A stretch of DNA of 64,000 nucleotides from positions 558,001-622,000 of the forward strand of contig NZ_BMGG01000001.1 in the NCBI RefSeq assembly GCF_014640075.1, read 5' to 3'. The DNA comes from Chelatococcus reniformis (GTDB lineage: Bacteria > Pseudomonadota > Alphaproteobacteria > Rhizobiales > Beijerinckiaceae). A program made the translations under genes and the position numbers. The notes beneath the pieces were generated by a model. It was not told where the DNA came from, ran no database searches, and saw nothing but the letters and a program-made list of their open reading frames with translations. Within the stretch, counting starts at the first letter, position 1. Each line of letters starts with the position of its first letter. Shown piece after piece: positions 8,678-17,079 of this stretch.

Positions 8678-9436
8678 ATGACCGACTACTTGCTCATTCA
8701 CGGCGCGTGGCATGGTGGTTGGTGCTGGGACCGCGTCGCAAAATTGCTGTGGGAACGGGGCGACCGGGTGTTCGCGCCCTCGCTGACAGGCCTCGGTGAC
8801 CGCCGCCATCTGCTGGCTCCCGATGTGGATTTGTCGACGCACGTGAACGACGTGCTGGCCGTCATGGAGACCGAGGAGCTGTCGAACGTGGTGCTGTGCG
8901 CGCACAGCTACGGCGGTGCGGTCGCCCTACAGGCGGCCGACCAGGCGCACGAGAGGATCGCGGCCCTGGTGCTGCTCGATGCGCTCCTCCCGCAGGACGG
9001 CCGTTCGCTGCTCGATCTCGACAGCGAGGAGCGCCGCAACGCCATCCTGTCGCGCGCTTTGGATACGCCCCAGGGGCAGGTCCTGCCGCCGGCGCCGGCC
9101 GTGATCTACGCGCTCGCCTCGGCCGACGACGTGGCCTGGGTGGATCGCCGCTGTGTCGCGCAGCCGCTGAAGACGTTCCAGGAGAAGGCCGCGATCACCG
9201 GCGCTTGGCAGCAGATCCCGGTGCTTGCCTATGCCGCCACCCAGCGGTTCCAGCCGCCGGATTTCAGGTCGATCGCGGCGCTTCTTGCCAAGGACGGTCA
9301 CTTTACCGTCAGCGAGCTCGCTTCGGGCCACGACGCAATGATCGACGCGCCGGAGGATGTTGCCGCGCTGCTCGCGGCGACCGCCGGCCGGATCGGCAAT
9401 CGGCCCGGGGCTCGCCACGCGGCGCAGCCCGCATGA
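8678..9436 (+). CDS. Alpha/beta hydrolase (esterase/MenH-HNL-like)
   Basis: A 252-residue alpha/beta hydrolase. The oxyanion segment LLIHGAWHGGWCWD starts at residue 5, the nucleophile elbow is AHSYGG (Ser77), and the catalytic His is in SGHDAM near the C-terminus. The plant hydroxynitrile lyase/esterase-like subgroup often has this HGAWHGGWCW signature, including bacterial esterases used in natural-product tailoring. It overlaps the following exporter gene by the ATGA tetranucleotide, so the two are co-translated. An ester- or amide-hydrolysing tailoring or self-resistance step is plausible; the substrate is unknown. Confidence 0.8.
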   Translation: MTDYLLIHGAWHGGWCWDRVAKLLWERGDRVFAPSLTGLGDRRHLLAPDVDLSTHVNDVLAVMETEELSNVVLCAHSYGGAVALQAADQAHERIAALVLLDALLPQDGRSLLDLDSEERRNAILSRALDTPQGQVLPPAPAVIYALASADDVAWVDRRCVAQPLKTFQEKAAITGAWQQIPVLAYAATQRFQPPDFRSIAALLAKDGHFTVSELASGHDAMIDAPEDVAALLAATAGRIGNRPGARHAAQPA

Positions 9437-10977
9437 GCGCGACGGACGTCGCCCCGGCCGACGATGAAGCCGCCATCGCGATCCCGAAGTGGCAATTCAA
9501 TGTCGCCTTGGCAGGCCTGTTGTGCGTCATGGCGGTCAGCGCCCTCGACGCCAATATCGTGGGACCCGCGTTGCCTCGGATCACGAGTGACCTCGGACAT
9601 CTCAGCGAGCTGTCGTGGGTGCTCACCGTGTTTCTGCTCGCCAGCACGGCCGCGACACCGGTCTATGGCAAGCTGAGCGACATGTATGGCCGGCGGCCGC
9701 TGGTCACGACGGCCGTGCTGATCTTTCTGGCGGGTTCGGCTGCCTGTGGCCTGGCGCAGACCATGCCGCAACTCCTGGCGGGCCGCGCTATTCAAGGCCT
9801 GGGCGCCGGCGGCCTGATGACGCTGACGCAGATCACCATGTCGGATCTCGTCTCACCGCGCCGGCGCGGCAGCTACCAGGGCCTGTTCGGCGCCGTATTC
9901 ACGTTGGCCAATCTGGGCGGTGCCCCGCTCGGCGGGGCCATCACCGAACTATGGTCGTGGCGCTGGATCTTCTACGTCAATGTACCCATCGGCTTGGCGG
10001 CGCTGGCATTGATCTGGGCCGGGCTGCCGCCGGGGCAGCGGTCCTCCACCCATCGCATCGACTATGCCGGCATCCTCGTGGTCTCGGCCGTTTCGACCTG
10101 CTTGCTGGTCGCGCTCAGCCTCGGCACCTCGCTCGGATGGACATCGCTGCCGGTGCTCGGCCTGTTGGCAGTGGCGATCCTGCTCGCCATTGCCATTTTT
10201 CCGGTGGAACGCGGCCAGAAGGAGCCGTTGATCCCCATCGGCATGGTTCGCAATCCGGTCTGGCTGATCGCCACCCTCGTCTCCTGCGCCCTGACGATGG
10301 CCGTGTTCGGCTCGCTTGCTTTCCTGCCGCTGTTTCTCCAGCTGGTCATCGGTCTGTCGCCGACTATGTCGGGCCTCGTGATGGCTCCCACGGCAGCCGG
10401 CCTGATGCTGTCGCTCCTGGTGGGCGGGCAGATCATCACCAAGACCGGGCGCTACAAGACGCTGGCGGTGGCGGGCGTGTCGATTGCCACCCTGTCGCTG
10501 GTGGCTCTCGCCTGGGCGACACATGCCGGTCTGGGCGGTGGCTCCATGGCCGCCCTGCTGCTTCCCGTCGGGGTGGGCCTCGGCCTGGTGATGCCGGGCC
10601 TGACGGTCGCGCTGCAGAACGCGGTGGCGCCGAGCGACATCGGCACGGCGACGGCGACGTCGGGGTTTTTCCGCTCGCTCGCCGGCGCCTTCGGCGTCGC
10701 CGCGGCGGGCGCCATCGTCGCGGCGAGGCTGGACGCAGCGAGACCCGCCGGCGTCCAGGAAGGCAACATGGCGAGCCTCGGGCTACAGCAGATCGCCGCC
10801 CTGGCGCCGGACGCCCGGGCGCTGGTCGTTGGTCACTACCAGAGCGCCATTTTCATCAGCTTCGTGGTCGGAGCGGCGGTCGCTGCCATCGGCCTGCTCT
10901 TGATCCTGATGCTGAAAGAGCAGGTCCTGTCGACCAAGGCCGGTAAGGACCGCGAGGCTGCGGCCTTACACGTCTGA
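9433..10977 (+). CDS. DHA2-family MFS drug/metabolite exporter (EmrB/QacA type)
   Basis: A 514-residue major facilitator with about 14 hydrophobic segments, the length and topology of the DHA2 H+-antiporter subfamily. Marks are ALDANIVGPALPRI in the first helix region (motif D1), GKLSDMYGRRP (motif A) and GRAIQGLGAGGLMTL (motif C-like region). It starts in the stop codon of the hydrolase gene and is convergent with the patatin gene, overlapping its end by 12 bases. In this context it most likely exports the cluster's glycosylated product across the inner membrane. Confidence 0.88.
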   Translation: MSATDVAPADDEAAIAIPKWQFNVALAGLLCVMAVSALDANIVGPALPRITSDLGHLSELSWVLTVFLLASTAATPVYGKLSDMYGRRPLVTTAVLIFLAGSAACGLAQTMPQLLAGRAIQGLGAGGLMTLTQITMSDLVSPRRRGSYQGLFGAVFTLANLGGAPLGGAITELWSWRWIFYVNVPIGLAALALIWAGLPPGQRSSTHRIDYAGILVVSAVSTCLLVALSLGTSLGWTSLPVLGLLAVAILLAIAIFPVERGQKEPLIPIGMVRNPVWLIATLVSCALTMAVFGSLAFLPLFLQLVIGLSPTMSGLVMAPTAAGLMLSLLVGGQIITKTGRYKTLAVAGVSIATLSLVALAWATHAGLGGGSMAALLLPVGVGLGLVMPGLTVALQNAVAPSDIGTATATSGFFRSLAGAFGVAAAGAIVAARLDAARPAGVQEGNMASLGLQQIAALAPDARALVVGHYQSAIFISFVVGAAVAAIGLLLILMLKEQVLSTKAGKDREAAALHV

Positions 10978-11946
10978 CACCGGCTGCGGCACGGCCTGGA
11001 TCCAGTTGATTTCGGCCAGTTGCTCGAGGGTCGGCGACAGGTCGACGGCCGTTGCCATGTCCACCTGATAGGCATCGAATTCGCCTTGCGCCAGGCCGGG
11101 GCTGGGCTCGAGAGCGGCGCTCAGGAGCGGATCGAGCCGCACAAACCGATCCTCGAGGATCCGGCTGATCTGGTAGTTGGTCGACTGCAGGTTGGCATCC
11201 ATGACGAGCTTGATCAACGCCATCGGATTGTCCGGGTCGAGCAGCCATTTGCCGTAGCCCACATCCCCTTTGCTCAGGGCCATGTAATTGTTCGACAGTC
11301 CCTGCCCCACCGACAGGACCAGGATGTCCTCGATCCGCGCACCGAGAAAGTCGCGCGCCGTCGCAAGCGCGCACATGCTGGGATTGTTGGCGAACAGCCC
11401 CCCGTCCACATGCCCTTGAAAGGCCGGGTGCAGGACTGGGATCGAGCTCGATCGCAGCACGACGTCCGCCAGCGACGGCGAGCGCATCCCCTCCTCCTCC
11501 TCGAGGTTGTGCGCAATCTCGATGGACCAGTGCCGGCGTTTCTTGAGGACGACCTGGTTGTCCAACGACATCATCGGGATGACGACCCGTCGGCGCAGGT
11601 CGCTGATGCGCATTTCGCCGAACAGCTCGCGCAATTCCTCATAGAGGCCCTCGTGCGTCAGAAACGCACAGCCGCCCGAGAGGGCCAGCAGCGTCCTCGC
11701 CGAGAGCGGACCGACCCCGTCGAACGGCCGCCACGTCTGCCAAAGCGCGATCGATCGATCGATGCCCTCGGCAACCGTGGGCGCAGCGGCGATCAAAGCG
11801 GCCGTGATGGCGCCGGCCGAGGTGCCCGCGAAGATGTCGACATCGTCCAGCAGATGCGGATCGGCCGCCAGCAACCGCTTCACCAACGTGCAGGCGAGCA
11901 GCGGACGTGTACCGCCATCTAGGGAGAGAATCTTGACTGTCGCCAT
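10966..11946 (-). CDS. Patatin-like phospholipase/acyl hydrolase
   Basis: A 326-residue patatin-family serine hydrolase, expected to act on membrane lipid acyl esters with a Ser-Asp dyad. The nucleophile motif GTSAG is at 41-45 (Ser43) and the partner Asp181 lies in HVDGGLFANNP. The N-terminal oxyanion loop reads LSLDGGTRP instead of the usual DGGGxRG, so the third Gly is Thr and the last Gly is Pro. MATVKIL at 11946 is chosen because family similarity begins there, although an upstream in-frame extension to 12183 is open. There is no signal peptide. It sits alone, convergent to the exporter, and need not belong to the cluster. Confidence 0.83.
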   Translation of the reverse strand: MATVKILSLDGGTRPLLACTLVKRLLAADPHLLDDVDIFAGTSAGAITAALIAAAPTVAEGIDRSIALWQTWRPFDGVGPLSARTLLALSGGCAFLTHEGLYEELRELFGEMRISDLRRRVVIPMMSLDNQVVLKKRRHWSIEIAHNLEEEEGMRSPSLADVVLRSSSIPVLHPAFQGHVDGGLFANNPSMCALATARDFLGARIEDILVLSVGQGLSNNYMALSKGDVGYGKWLLDPDNPMALIKLVMDANLQSTNYQISRILEDRFVRLDPLLSAALEPSPGLAQGEFDAYQVDMATAVDLSPTLEQLAEINWIQAVPQPVSDV

Positions 11947-12275
11947 GGAGCCGTCGAAATTGCCTGTCCGAATGTTCCACCATGGCCGGGGCGCGCCGTC
12001 CAGCCCATCCGCCTGCAAGAGCCGGGATGGGGGCGCCGCGAGCCGGCCGCTGCGCTTCAAGCCTCGCCGAAGGGAGGATGCTGGAATGCGGAATGCTCGA
12101 GGCGGTGGCCGCGCAGCGCTGTGAACGCGCAGGCGACACGGCGGCGAGAAGCCTCTCGGCTCATGCTTCCTGCGTCGATCCACCGCCGCACATCAACGGC
12201 CGAGCCGCGTTCTTCGCTTGCGTTATTCGCGATAGGACGGCGGCCTTAGCGTACTACGCACGGGATTCGCAGACG

Positions 12276-12644
12276 ATGTTGCAGATCTCTCAATCCGTCG
12301 AGCACGGCATTCTCACCCTGGCGCTGGGTGGCCAATTGAATGCGGAGGGCGCGATGATGCTCGGCAATATCGTTACCGCCTGGCAGAGCCAAGGCGGGCG
12401 GAGCACCATCATCGACCTGCACCACATCACTTATGTCGGCAGCGCCGGCCTCAAAGTTCTGATGCATCATGCGAGCGCCGCCAAGGCAGCCGGCGGCCAC
12501 CTCGTTCTCGCCGCCGTGAACGATCCCATCTTTCAGGTCTTCGATGTCGGCGGCTGCGCCCGCGCGCTGACCTTCGCGCCTGATCGCGACGAGGCACTAC
12601 GGATGATCGCAGGCCAGCAAACCGTCGTATCGGCAGGGTGCTGA
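12276..12644 (+). CDS. STAS-domain anti-sigma factor antagonist-like protein
   Basis: A 122-residue single STAS domain, the fold of SpoIIAA/RsbV antagonists that release sigma factors or control partner-switching modules. The pattern IIDLHHITYVGSAGLKVLM (about residues 45-63) matches the conserved segment around the phosphorylatable Ser (VGSAGL). The opening ILTLALGGQLNAEGA is also typical. No cognate anti-sigma kinase or phosphatase is adjacent, so its partners are elsewhere. The ATG at 12276 is the first that leaves a complete domain; the longer upstream reading frame has no family similarity. Confidence 0.8.
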   Translation: MLQISQSVEHGILTLALGGQLNAEGAMMLGNIVTAWQSQGGRSTIIDLHHITYVGSAGLKVLMHHASAAKAAGGHLVLAAVNDPIFQVFDVGGCARALTFAPDRDEALRMIAGQQTVVSAGC

Positions 12645-12701
12645 GTTCGACCTTGCGATGGGACGGGCCGAGCTGTCGCTGCTGTCTCGCGGCCGCACGT
12701 T

Positions 12702-12805
12702 AGAGCGTTTTCGAGCGAAGTGGACACCGGTTCGCGTGAATAAATCGTGACAAATCAAACAGATATAGCATTTCGGCGATTCGAAGAAACGCGGAAATGC
12801 TTTAG
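12702..12805. repeat. Interspersed palindromic repeat (Hyphomicrobiales type)
   Basis: The stretch opening AGAGCGTTTTCGAGCGAAGT and continuing with GGACACCGGTTCGCGTGAA is a familiar dispersed repeat in alphaproteobacterial genomes. The far end, GCATTTC...GAAATGC, closes the dyad and runs into the stop of the autotransporter gene. Such elements can form a stem-loop in the transcript and often lie just after stop codons, as here for both flanking genes. Confidence 0.6.
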
Positions 12806-14622
12806 AACTTGATGGTGACGCCGGCCGAGCCGCGGTGTGTCTGCGCGTTTGCACCGAGGAGCCCGTCGTAGCGGACGAAGCCCTGGATGGCGCCGTCGAA
12901 TGCCAGGCCGGCCCCCACGACGGCCGCATCGCGATCCGGCTGCGCGCCGTTCACCACGAACGCGGCGCTCGGCAATTCCTGAAATGACGCGGCGACCGAC
13001 CGGACGGGATCGGACAGTTCATGCGACCAGCCGGCCCGCAGGGTCGCCACGAGGCGGCTCCCCCCGCCCAGATCGACCTGATGCTTGAGATCCGCAGCGA
13101 CGATGCTGCGTAGCGAGGTCAGGTCGCGGCCGGCCACGTTCAGGGCGAGGGGGCCGGCGCCGACCTCGCCAAATCCGTCCTGGCGAAGGCTGACGAGCTG
13201 CAGCCCCACGTTCGGTGTGATCGTGGTCGTTGGTGATAGCTGGAACCGATATCCGCCCTCGACCGACGACAGGAATGCTCCACCGTCGATGTTGGCGAAG
13301 GTCACGCCCTGCTGGCCGATGAACGCGATGCTCCGATTGAGATCTGTGGTGGACCAACCATAGCCCGCGGCAACGTCCAAATATGTCGCGCCCGACTGAA
13401 ATTGCCCGAAAACGGCACCGTAGTAGTTGTTGGCATCGCCGCCGCTGGTCAGCCCACTGACCGAGAAGGAGGCGCGCGAATAGCCGACCGCGGCACCGAT
13501 CTTCAAAGTGGGATCGATGCGATAGTCGAGGCCGGCCGTCACGGAGGCAAAATTGCTGCGCAGGCCGTGGCTGTCGCCGTTGCCGCCGATGGCGGCCGTG
13601 CTGCCGCCCGTATCCATCCACACGTTCACATCCGACGCGGGCGTCAATGCGCCCCTGTTGCCGCGTCCTGCCATCACCGAAGCAGAATCGCCGGCATGGA
13701 GTTGTTGGCGCAACACGTCGAGAAAGCCGTATGCCCCCTGCAAACTGACTGAAGCGACGTCTGCGTTTGCCTCGCCGCTCAGCTGCGCCAAGGCACCCCT
13801 GAGGCCGAGCGTGTCGGTGAAGTTGAGCAGGTCGAGGCTATTGTAGACGCTGTCCATCGGGGTGAACGGTGCCGGAAAGGCCGCGTGGTCGAGCGCGTAG
13901 GCGACGGCCGCCGCATTGCCGACGCCGGCACTCGGACGATACGCGAGCGCGTAAGGACCCAAGCCGTTCATGGGGATGAACGTGCTCGCTCCGGGAAACT
14001 GCGGATTGACGCAGTCAGGAGTCGCGGTCTGGCCGACGATATAATACTGGGGCGCACCGGCCGCGCCCCAGGGACCGGCTGTCGGGACATCGGGCGGGTT
14101 TGCGGGAAAATTCCCGAGCGCCGGATTGCCGGGGCCCCCGAGGATGCAGGTCCCCGCCGGGACCTGCACGAGCGCCACGGCATTGGGCAGGTCCGGCAGG
14201 GCCAGGATGTTCTTGACTTGAGCAGCCGTGAGGCCACGCACGGAGTTGGTGGTCGCGATCCACGGATCGCTCGCCGGTCCGAGCGTGTCCGCGTTGAACT
14301 GGTTGAAGAAGCGCACATACTGTGTCGGCACCGACGTGCGCACCACGGTGGCGGGTGCCGTCGGAATGAAGCCGCCCTCGACCGCCTCGACGTAGACGTT
14401 GGCGTCAGCCCCTGTGGTGATCGAAGGCAGTGAAGGCCCGGACGGATTGCCGATCGGCCCGACGATGACCTGGCCGGGAGGCAGCGGCACGGTCTGCGCG
14501 GAGGCCGCAGTCAAGCAGACCGGCCAGAATAGCGGAGCCAGCGCGCACGCCAGACGAAACGCGCCCGCGCGGCCTTGCCGCGCGGCACCCTGGCGCCGCT
14601 GCGCAACCTTCGAGCACACCAT
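12802..14622 (-). CDS. Autotransporter-domain outer-membrane protein
   Basis: A 606-residue secreted protein with a Sec signal (hydrophobic stretch ending TAASAQT, about residue 44), a proline/glycine-rich passenger of about 300 residues and a C-terminal autotransporter beta-barrel of about 270 residues. Barrel strands alternate aromatic and polar residues, and the protein ends GVTIKF with terminal Phe, the usual outer-membrane insertion signal. The start at 14622 has a strong GGAGGAG site. The passenger shows no protease or adhesin motif I recognise. The gene is monocistronic, with repeat DNA after its stop. Confidence 0.82.
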   Translation of the reverse strand: MVCSKVAQRRQGAARQGRAGAFRLACALAPLFWPVCLTAASAQTVPLPPGQVIVGPIGNPSGPSLPSITTGADANVYVEAVEGGFIPTAPATVVRTSVPTQYVRFFNQFNADTLGPASDPWIATTNSVRGLTAAQVKNILALPDLPNAVALVQVPAGTCILGGPGNPALGNFPANPPDVPTAGPWGAAGAPQYYIVGQTATPDCVNPQFPGASTFIPMNGLGPYALAYRPSAGVGNAAAVAYALDHAAFPAPFTPMDSVYNSLDLLNFTDTLGLRGALAQLSGEANADVASVSLQGAYGFLDVLRQQLHAGDSASVMAGRGNRGALTPASDVNVWMDTGGSTAAIGGNGDSHGLRSNFASVTAGLDYRIDPTLKIGAAVGYSRASFSVSGLTSGGDANNYYGAVFGQFQSGATYLDVAAGYGWSTTDLNRSIAFIGQQGVTFANIDGGAFLSSVEGGYRFQLSPTTTITPNVGLQLVSLRQDGFGEVGAGPLALNVAGRDLTSLRSIVAADLKHQVDLGGGSRLVATLRAGWSHELSDPVRSVAASFQELPSAAFVVNGAQPDRDAAVVGAGLAFDGAIQGFVRYDGLLGANAQTHRGSAGVTIKF

Positions 14623-15427
14623 CCGGCTCCTCCGCCCACGAGCTCCTTCCGCTCCAGCCACGGTCAGGTTCTCGCTCCCCCCTATCGGCAAAACCCGGGC
14701 ATGCCCCTAACCCGACGGGACGCCCCCCGCACACCGACTATACGGCCCATTTTGCCGATTCTGTCGACGGACGAAAGGCGAATTCCTGTCTCCACGCGTA
14801 ACGATACCCGGCTAGCTTCGCGGGCGAGCACCGGGAGCGTGGCCCATGCGCCGCGAACGACTGCGGCGAATGGCGCACAGGCGATCCGCGCTAGCGCGCG
14901 GCAGCGAGAGCCGTGCGAACAGAAGATGTGCCGACGCCGGATGATCTTGGGAAACTCAGCGATTGCCAACTCGACGGTGAGTAAACTGGGCCGCCTCGCG
15001 GCCGGTCGTTCTCGGCCGCTCTTGAGTAGCGCACCAACCGTTCTCGGCCAGACGCTTCTATTCCTCATGCTCGCGCTTCCAGACCTCGAGCGAATCATCA
15101 GTAGTGCTTCGGCGATAACTCGGGTCGTGCTCACCCCACCCCCTTTTTGCAGGGGCGTCGGGCTCGACCTTTTTCGGTTCGGTCCCGCTGGGCTTGACCG
15201 GCGCTTGGTCCCGACGCCGTGCGCACATCCCGGCGATCGCGACCCCTTCAACTCGCCGGCCGTCAACGTTCGCCGGACGGCCGTGCTCAAAGATGACGAC
15301 GTCACCTGTGCCCTTCCGCCTGGCGCACAGCAGGGCTGCGTCAGCTTCCCGTTCATTGACTTGCGGAGGAGATCAGACCTACGGTTTCCCAAAATCTAAG
15401 AAGGTAGGGAGTAGGTCCTTGGAAGAG
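14623..15427. other. About 800 bp intergenic region without a supported gene
   Basis: Open frames exist on both strands (for example minus strand 14682-15392), but their compositions are arginine/serine-rich and resemble no family, as expected of shadow frames in GC-rich DNA. The region must hold the divergent promoters of the autotransporter and the UGSC operon. I could not pick convincing -35/-10 boxes. It may be relic DNA. Confidence 0.4.
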
Positions 15428-16504
15428 ATGGTGTCCGCCGATGAGGCGGAAGCGGCCGCGGCTTATGCGGACCGGGAGTGGACCGACGGCCTGCCCGTCG
15501 TATTGCCGACAGCGGAGCGCGTGAAGGCGTTTCTCGATGTCGCCGGGCGGGACCCGGATGAAATCCTGCTCTCCGTCCCCGAAAACAAGCGCGACGTGAC
15601 GGTCGGCCTCGCCGCGGTGAATGCGGTCATGGCCGGGTGCCGGCCCGAATTCTTCCCGGTGATCGTTGCCGCCATCGAAGGCTGGGCAGACCCGCGCTGG
15701 GGCAATGGCGACCGGACGTTCTTCTATATGAGCAACAGCAGCACGGGTGGCGGTGCCCAGCTCACCCTCGTGAATGGACCCATCCGCAACGAAATCGGCG
15801 TGAACTCGCGGGCGAACGTCTATTCAGGCACGAGTGTCGCCAATCTCACGATCGGGCGGGCGCTGCGCCTGATCGTTCGCAACGCCCTCGGCATGCGTCC
15901 GGGCCTCCAGGATCACGCAAGCCAGGGTCATCCCGGCAAGCTCAGCTATTGCATCGCGGAGAATGAGGAGGAGAGCCCTTGGGCGCCTCTGCATGTCGAG
16001 CGCGGCTTTGCGCCGGATCAGAGCACCGTCATGGTGTTTTGCGGGCGCTCGCCGGAGCCGGTGGAAAATCGGGTGGCGGGCTCGGCCGAAGGAATCCTCA
16101 TCACCATTGCCGATACCATGTCGCGTCTGGGCGCCATGCTCGGCATACGCGGGCCGGCAATGGTCGTGATGGGGCCGGAACATGCCGGAATCATCGGCGG
16201 CAAATGCGGCTGGTCGAAAGCCGACGTGAAGCAGTTCCTGTTCGAGAACTGGCGGCGCCCCGTCGCGGACCTGGAGCGCGTCGGCCTCGATCCAGCGGTT
16301 CTGCGTAAGTCGCCCGCGGTGTTCAGCCAGGACGGCGTGGACTGGATGAGGGGAAGTCGCGGACCCGAGGATGTCCTCCTCGTCGTCGCCGGCGGAAATA
16401 ACGCGGGTGTCTCCTCTGTCATCACGAATTGGGCATTTCCAATTCCACTCGGCGAATATCTCATCAAGCCGATCACGACTTCACCGATAAGGAGCGCAGC
16501 ATGA
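15428..16504 (+). CDS. Large partner protein of a UGSC-family redox operon, function unknown
   Basis: A 358-residue soluble protein without signal peptide or membrane segment. I recognise no enzyme family with known chemistry; it resembles uncharacterised proteins encoded beside UGSC proteins. Visible conserved-looking segments are REWTDGLPVVLPT near the N-terminus, NSSTGGGAQLTLVNGP in the middle, and GPEHAGIIGGKCGWSKAD towards the C-terminus, with isolated cysteines (LSYC, MVFC, GGKC) that could serve redox or metal binding. The ATG at 15428 follows GGAAGAG very closely; a GTG at 15431 or TTG at 15419 is possible. It overlaps the UGSC gene by ATGA, so the two proteins are probably made in equal amounts and may form a complex. 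Confidence 0.65.
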   Translation: MVSADEAEAAAAYADREWTDGLPVVLPTAERVKAFLDVAGRDPDEILLSVPENKRDVTVGLAAVNAVMAGCRPEFFPVIVAAIEGWADPRWGNGDRTFFYMSNSSTGGGAQLTLVNGPIRNEIGVNSRANVYSGTSVANLTIGRALRLIVRNALGMRPGLQDHASQGHPGKLSYCIAENEEESPWAPLHVERGFAPDQSTVMVFCGRSPEPVENRVAGSAEGILITIADTMSRLGAMLGIRGPAMVVMGPEHAGIIGGKCGWSKADVKQFLFENWRRPVADLERVGLDPAVLRKSPAVFSQDGVDWMRGSRGPEDVLLVVAGGNNAGVSSVITNWAFPIPLGEYLIKPITTSPIRSAA

Positions 16505-17079
16505 GCATTACGACCATCATCCCTGTGCCGTCCGACAAAGTGGCGGCAAGCAAGGGGGCGACACGCCTGCCGTCGGTCAAGGGTTCCACCGTCGGCATCA
16601 TGTTCAACATCAAGCAGAACGGATCGGAACTCCTGTCGGCGATCGGCGACCTGCTGCGCGAGCAGCACGATGCGAAGGCGGTGCTTCCGCCCGTGAAGAC
16701 GGCCGGCATCTACCTGCCGACGGAGGAGCAGCTGAAGGACGTCGCCGACAAGGCGGATATGGTGCTGGTCGGCCTCGGGGATTGCGGCTCCTGCAGCGCC
16801 TGCAGCGTTCAGGTCGCAGCGGAGTTCGAACGCGCCGGCGTGCCGGCGGTGGCGATCTGTACGACGCCGTTCCTCAAGTCCGGTCAAGCGATGGCGGCTC
16901 GTCAGGGTTTGCCCAATCTCCGGTTCGTGACCATCGAGCATCCGCTCTCGAGCTTGACGATCGACGAGCTGCGCGAGCGCGCCAAGGAGGCCGTTTCGCA
17001 AGTCGTTTCGATCGTCTGTGCCGACGACGAGCTCAACAAGAGCGAGGCTGCGGCCCTCGCGGATAGCTGGGCAGCTTGA
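16501..17079 (+). CDS. UGSC-family redox protein, cysteine form
   Basis: A 192-residue protein with the motif GLGDCGSCSACSV. Cys95-Gly-Ser-Cys98 occupies the position of Sec-Gly-Ser-Cys in the UGSC selenoprotein family, which was first noted in marine metagenomes. A third cysteine, Cys101, follows. An in-frame UGC-type Cys codon (tgc) replaces the TGA of selenoprotein homologues. The family's reaction is not established; a thiol/selenol redox role is inferred from the motif. A good AAGGAG site precedes the ATG. The gene overlaps its upstream partner by ATGA and the downstream reductase by TTGA, making a tightly coupled three-gene unit. Confidence 0.75.
   Translation: MSITTIIPVPSDKVAASKGATRLPSVKGSTVGIMFNIKQNGSELLSAIGDLLREQHDAKAVLPPVKTAGIYLPTEEQLKDVADKADMVLVGLGDCGSCSACSVQVAAEFERAGVPAVAICTTPFLKSGQAMAARQGLPNLRFVTIEHPLSSLTIDELRERAKEAVSQVVSIVCADDELNKSEAAALADSWAA

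Noticed and set aside
14682-15392. 236-residue minus-strand frame in the large intergenic gap
   Set aside because: Arg/Ser-rich, no motif, and it would overlap the promoter region of the UGSC operon.
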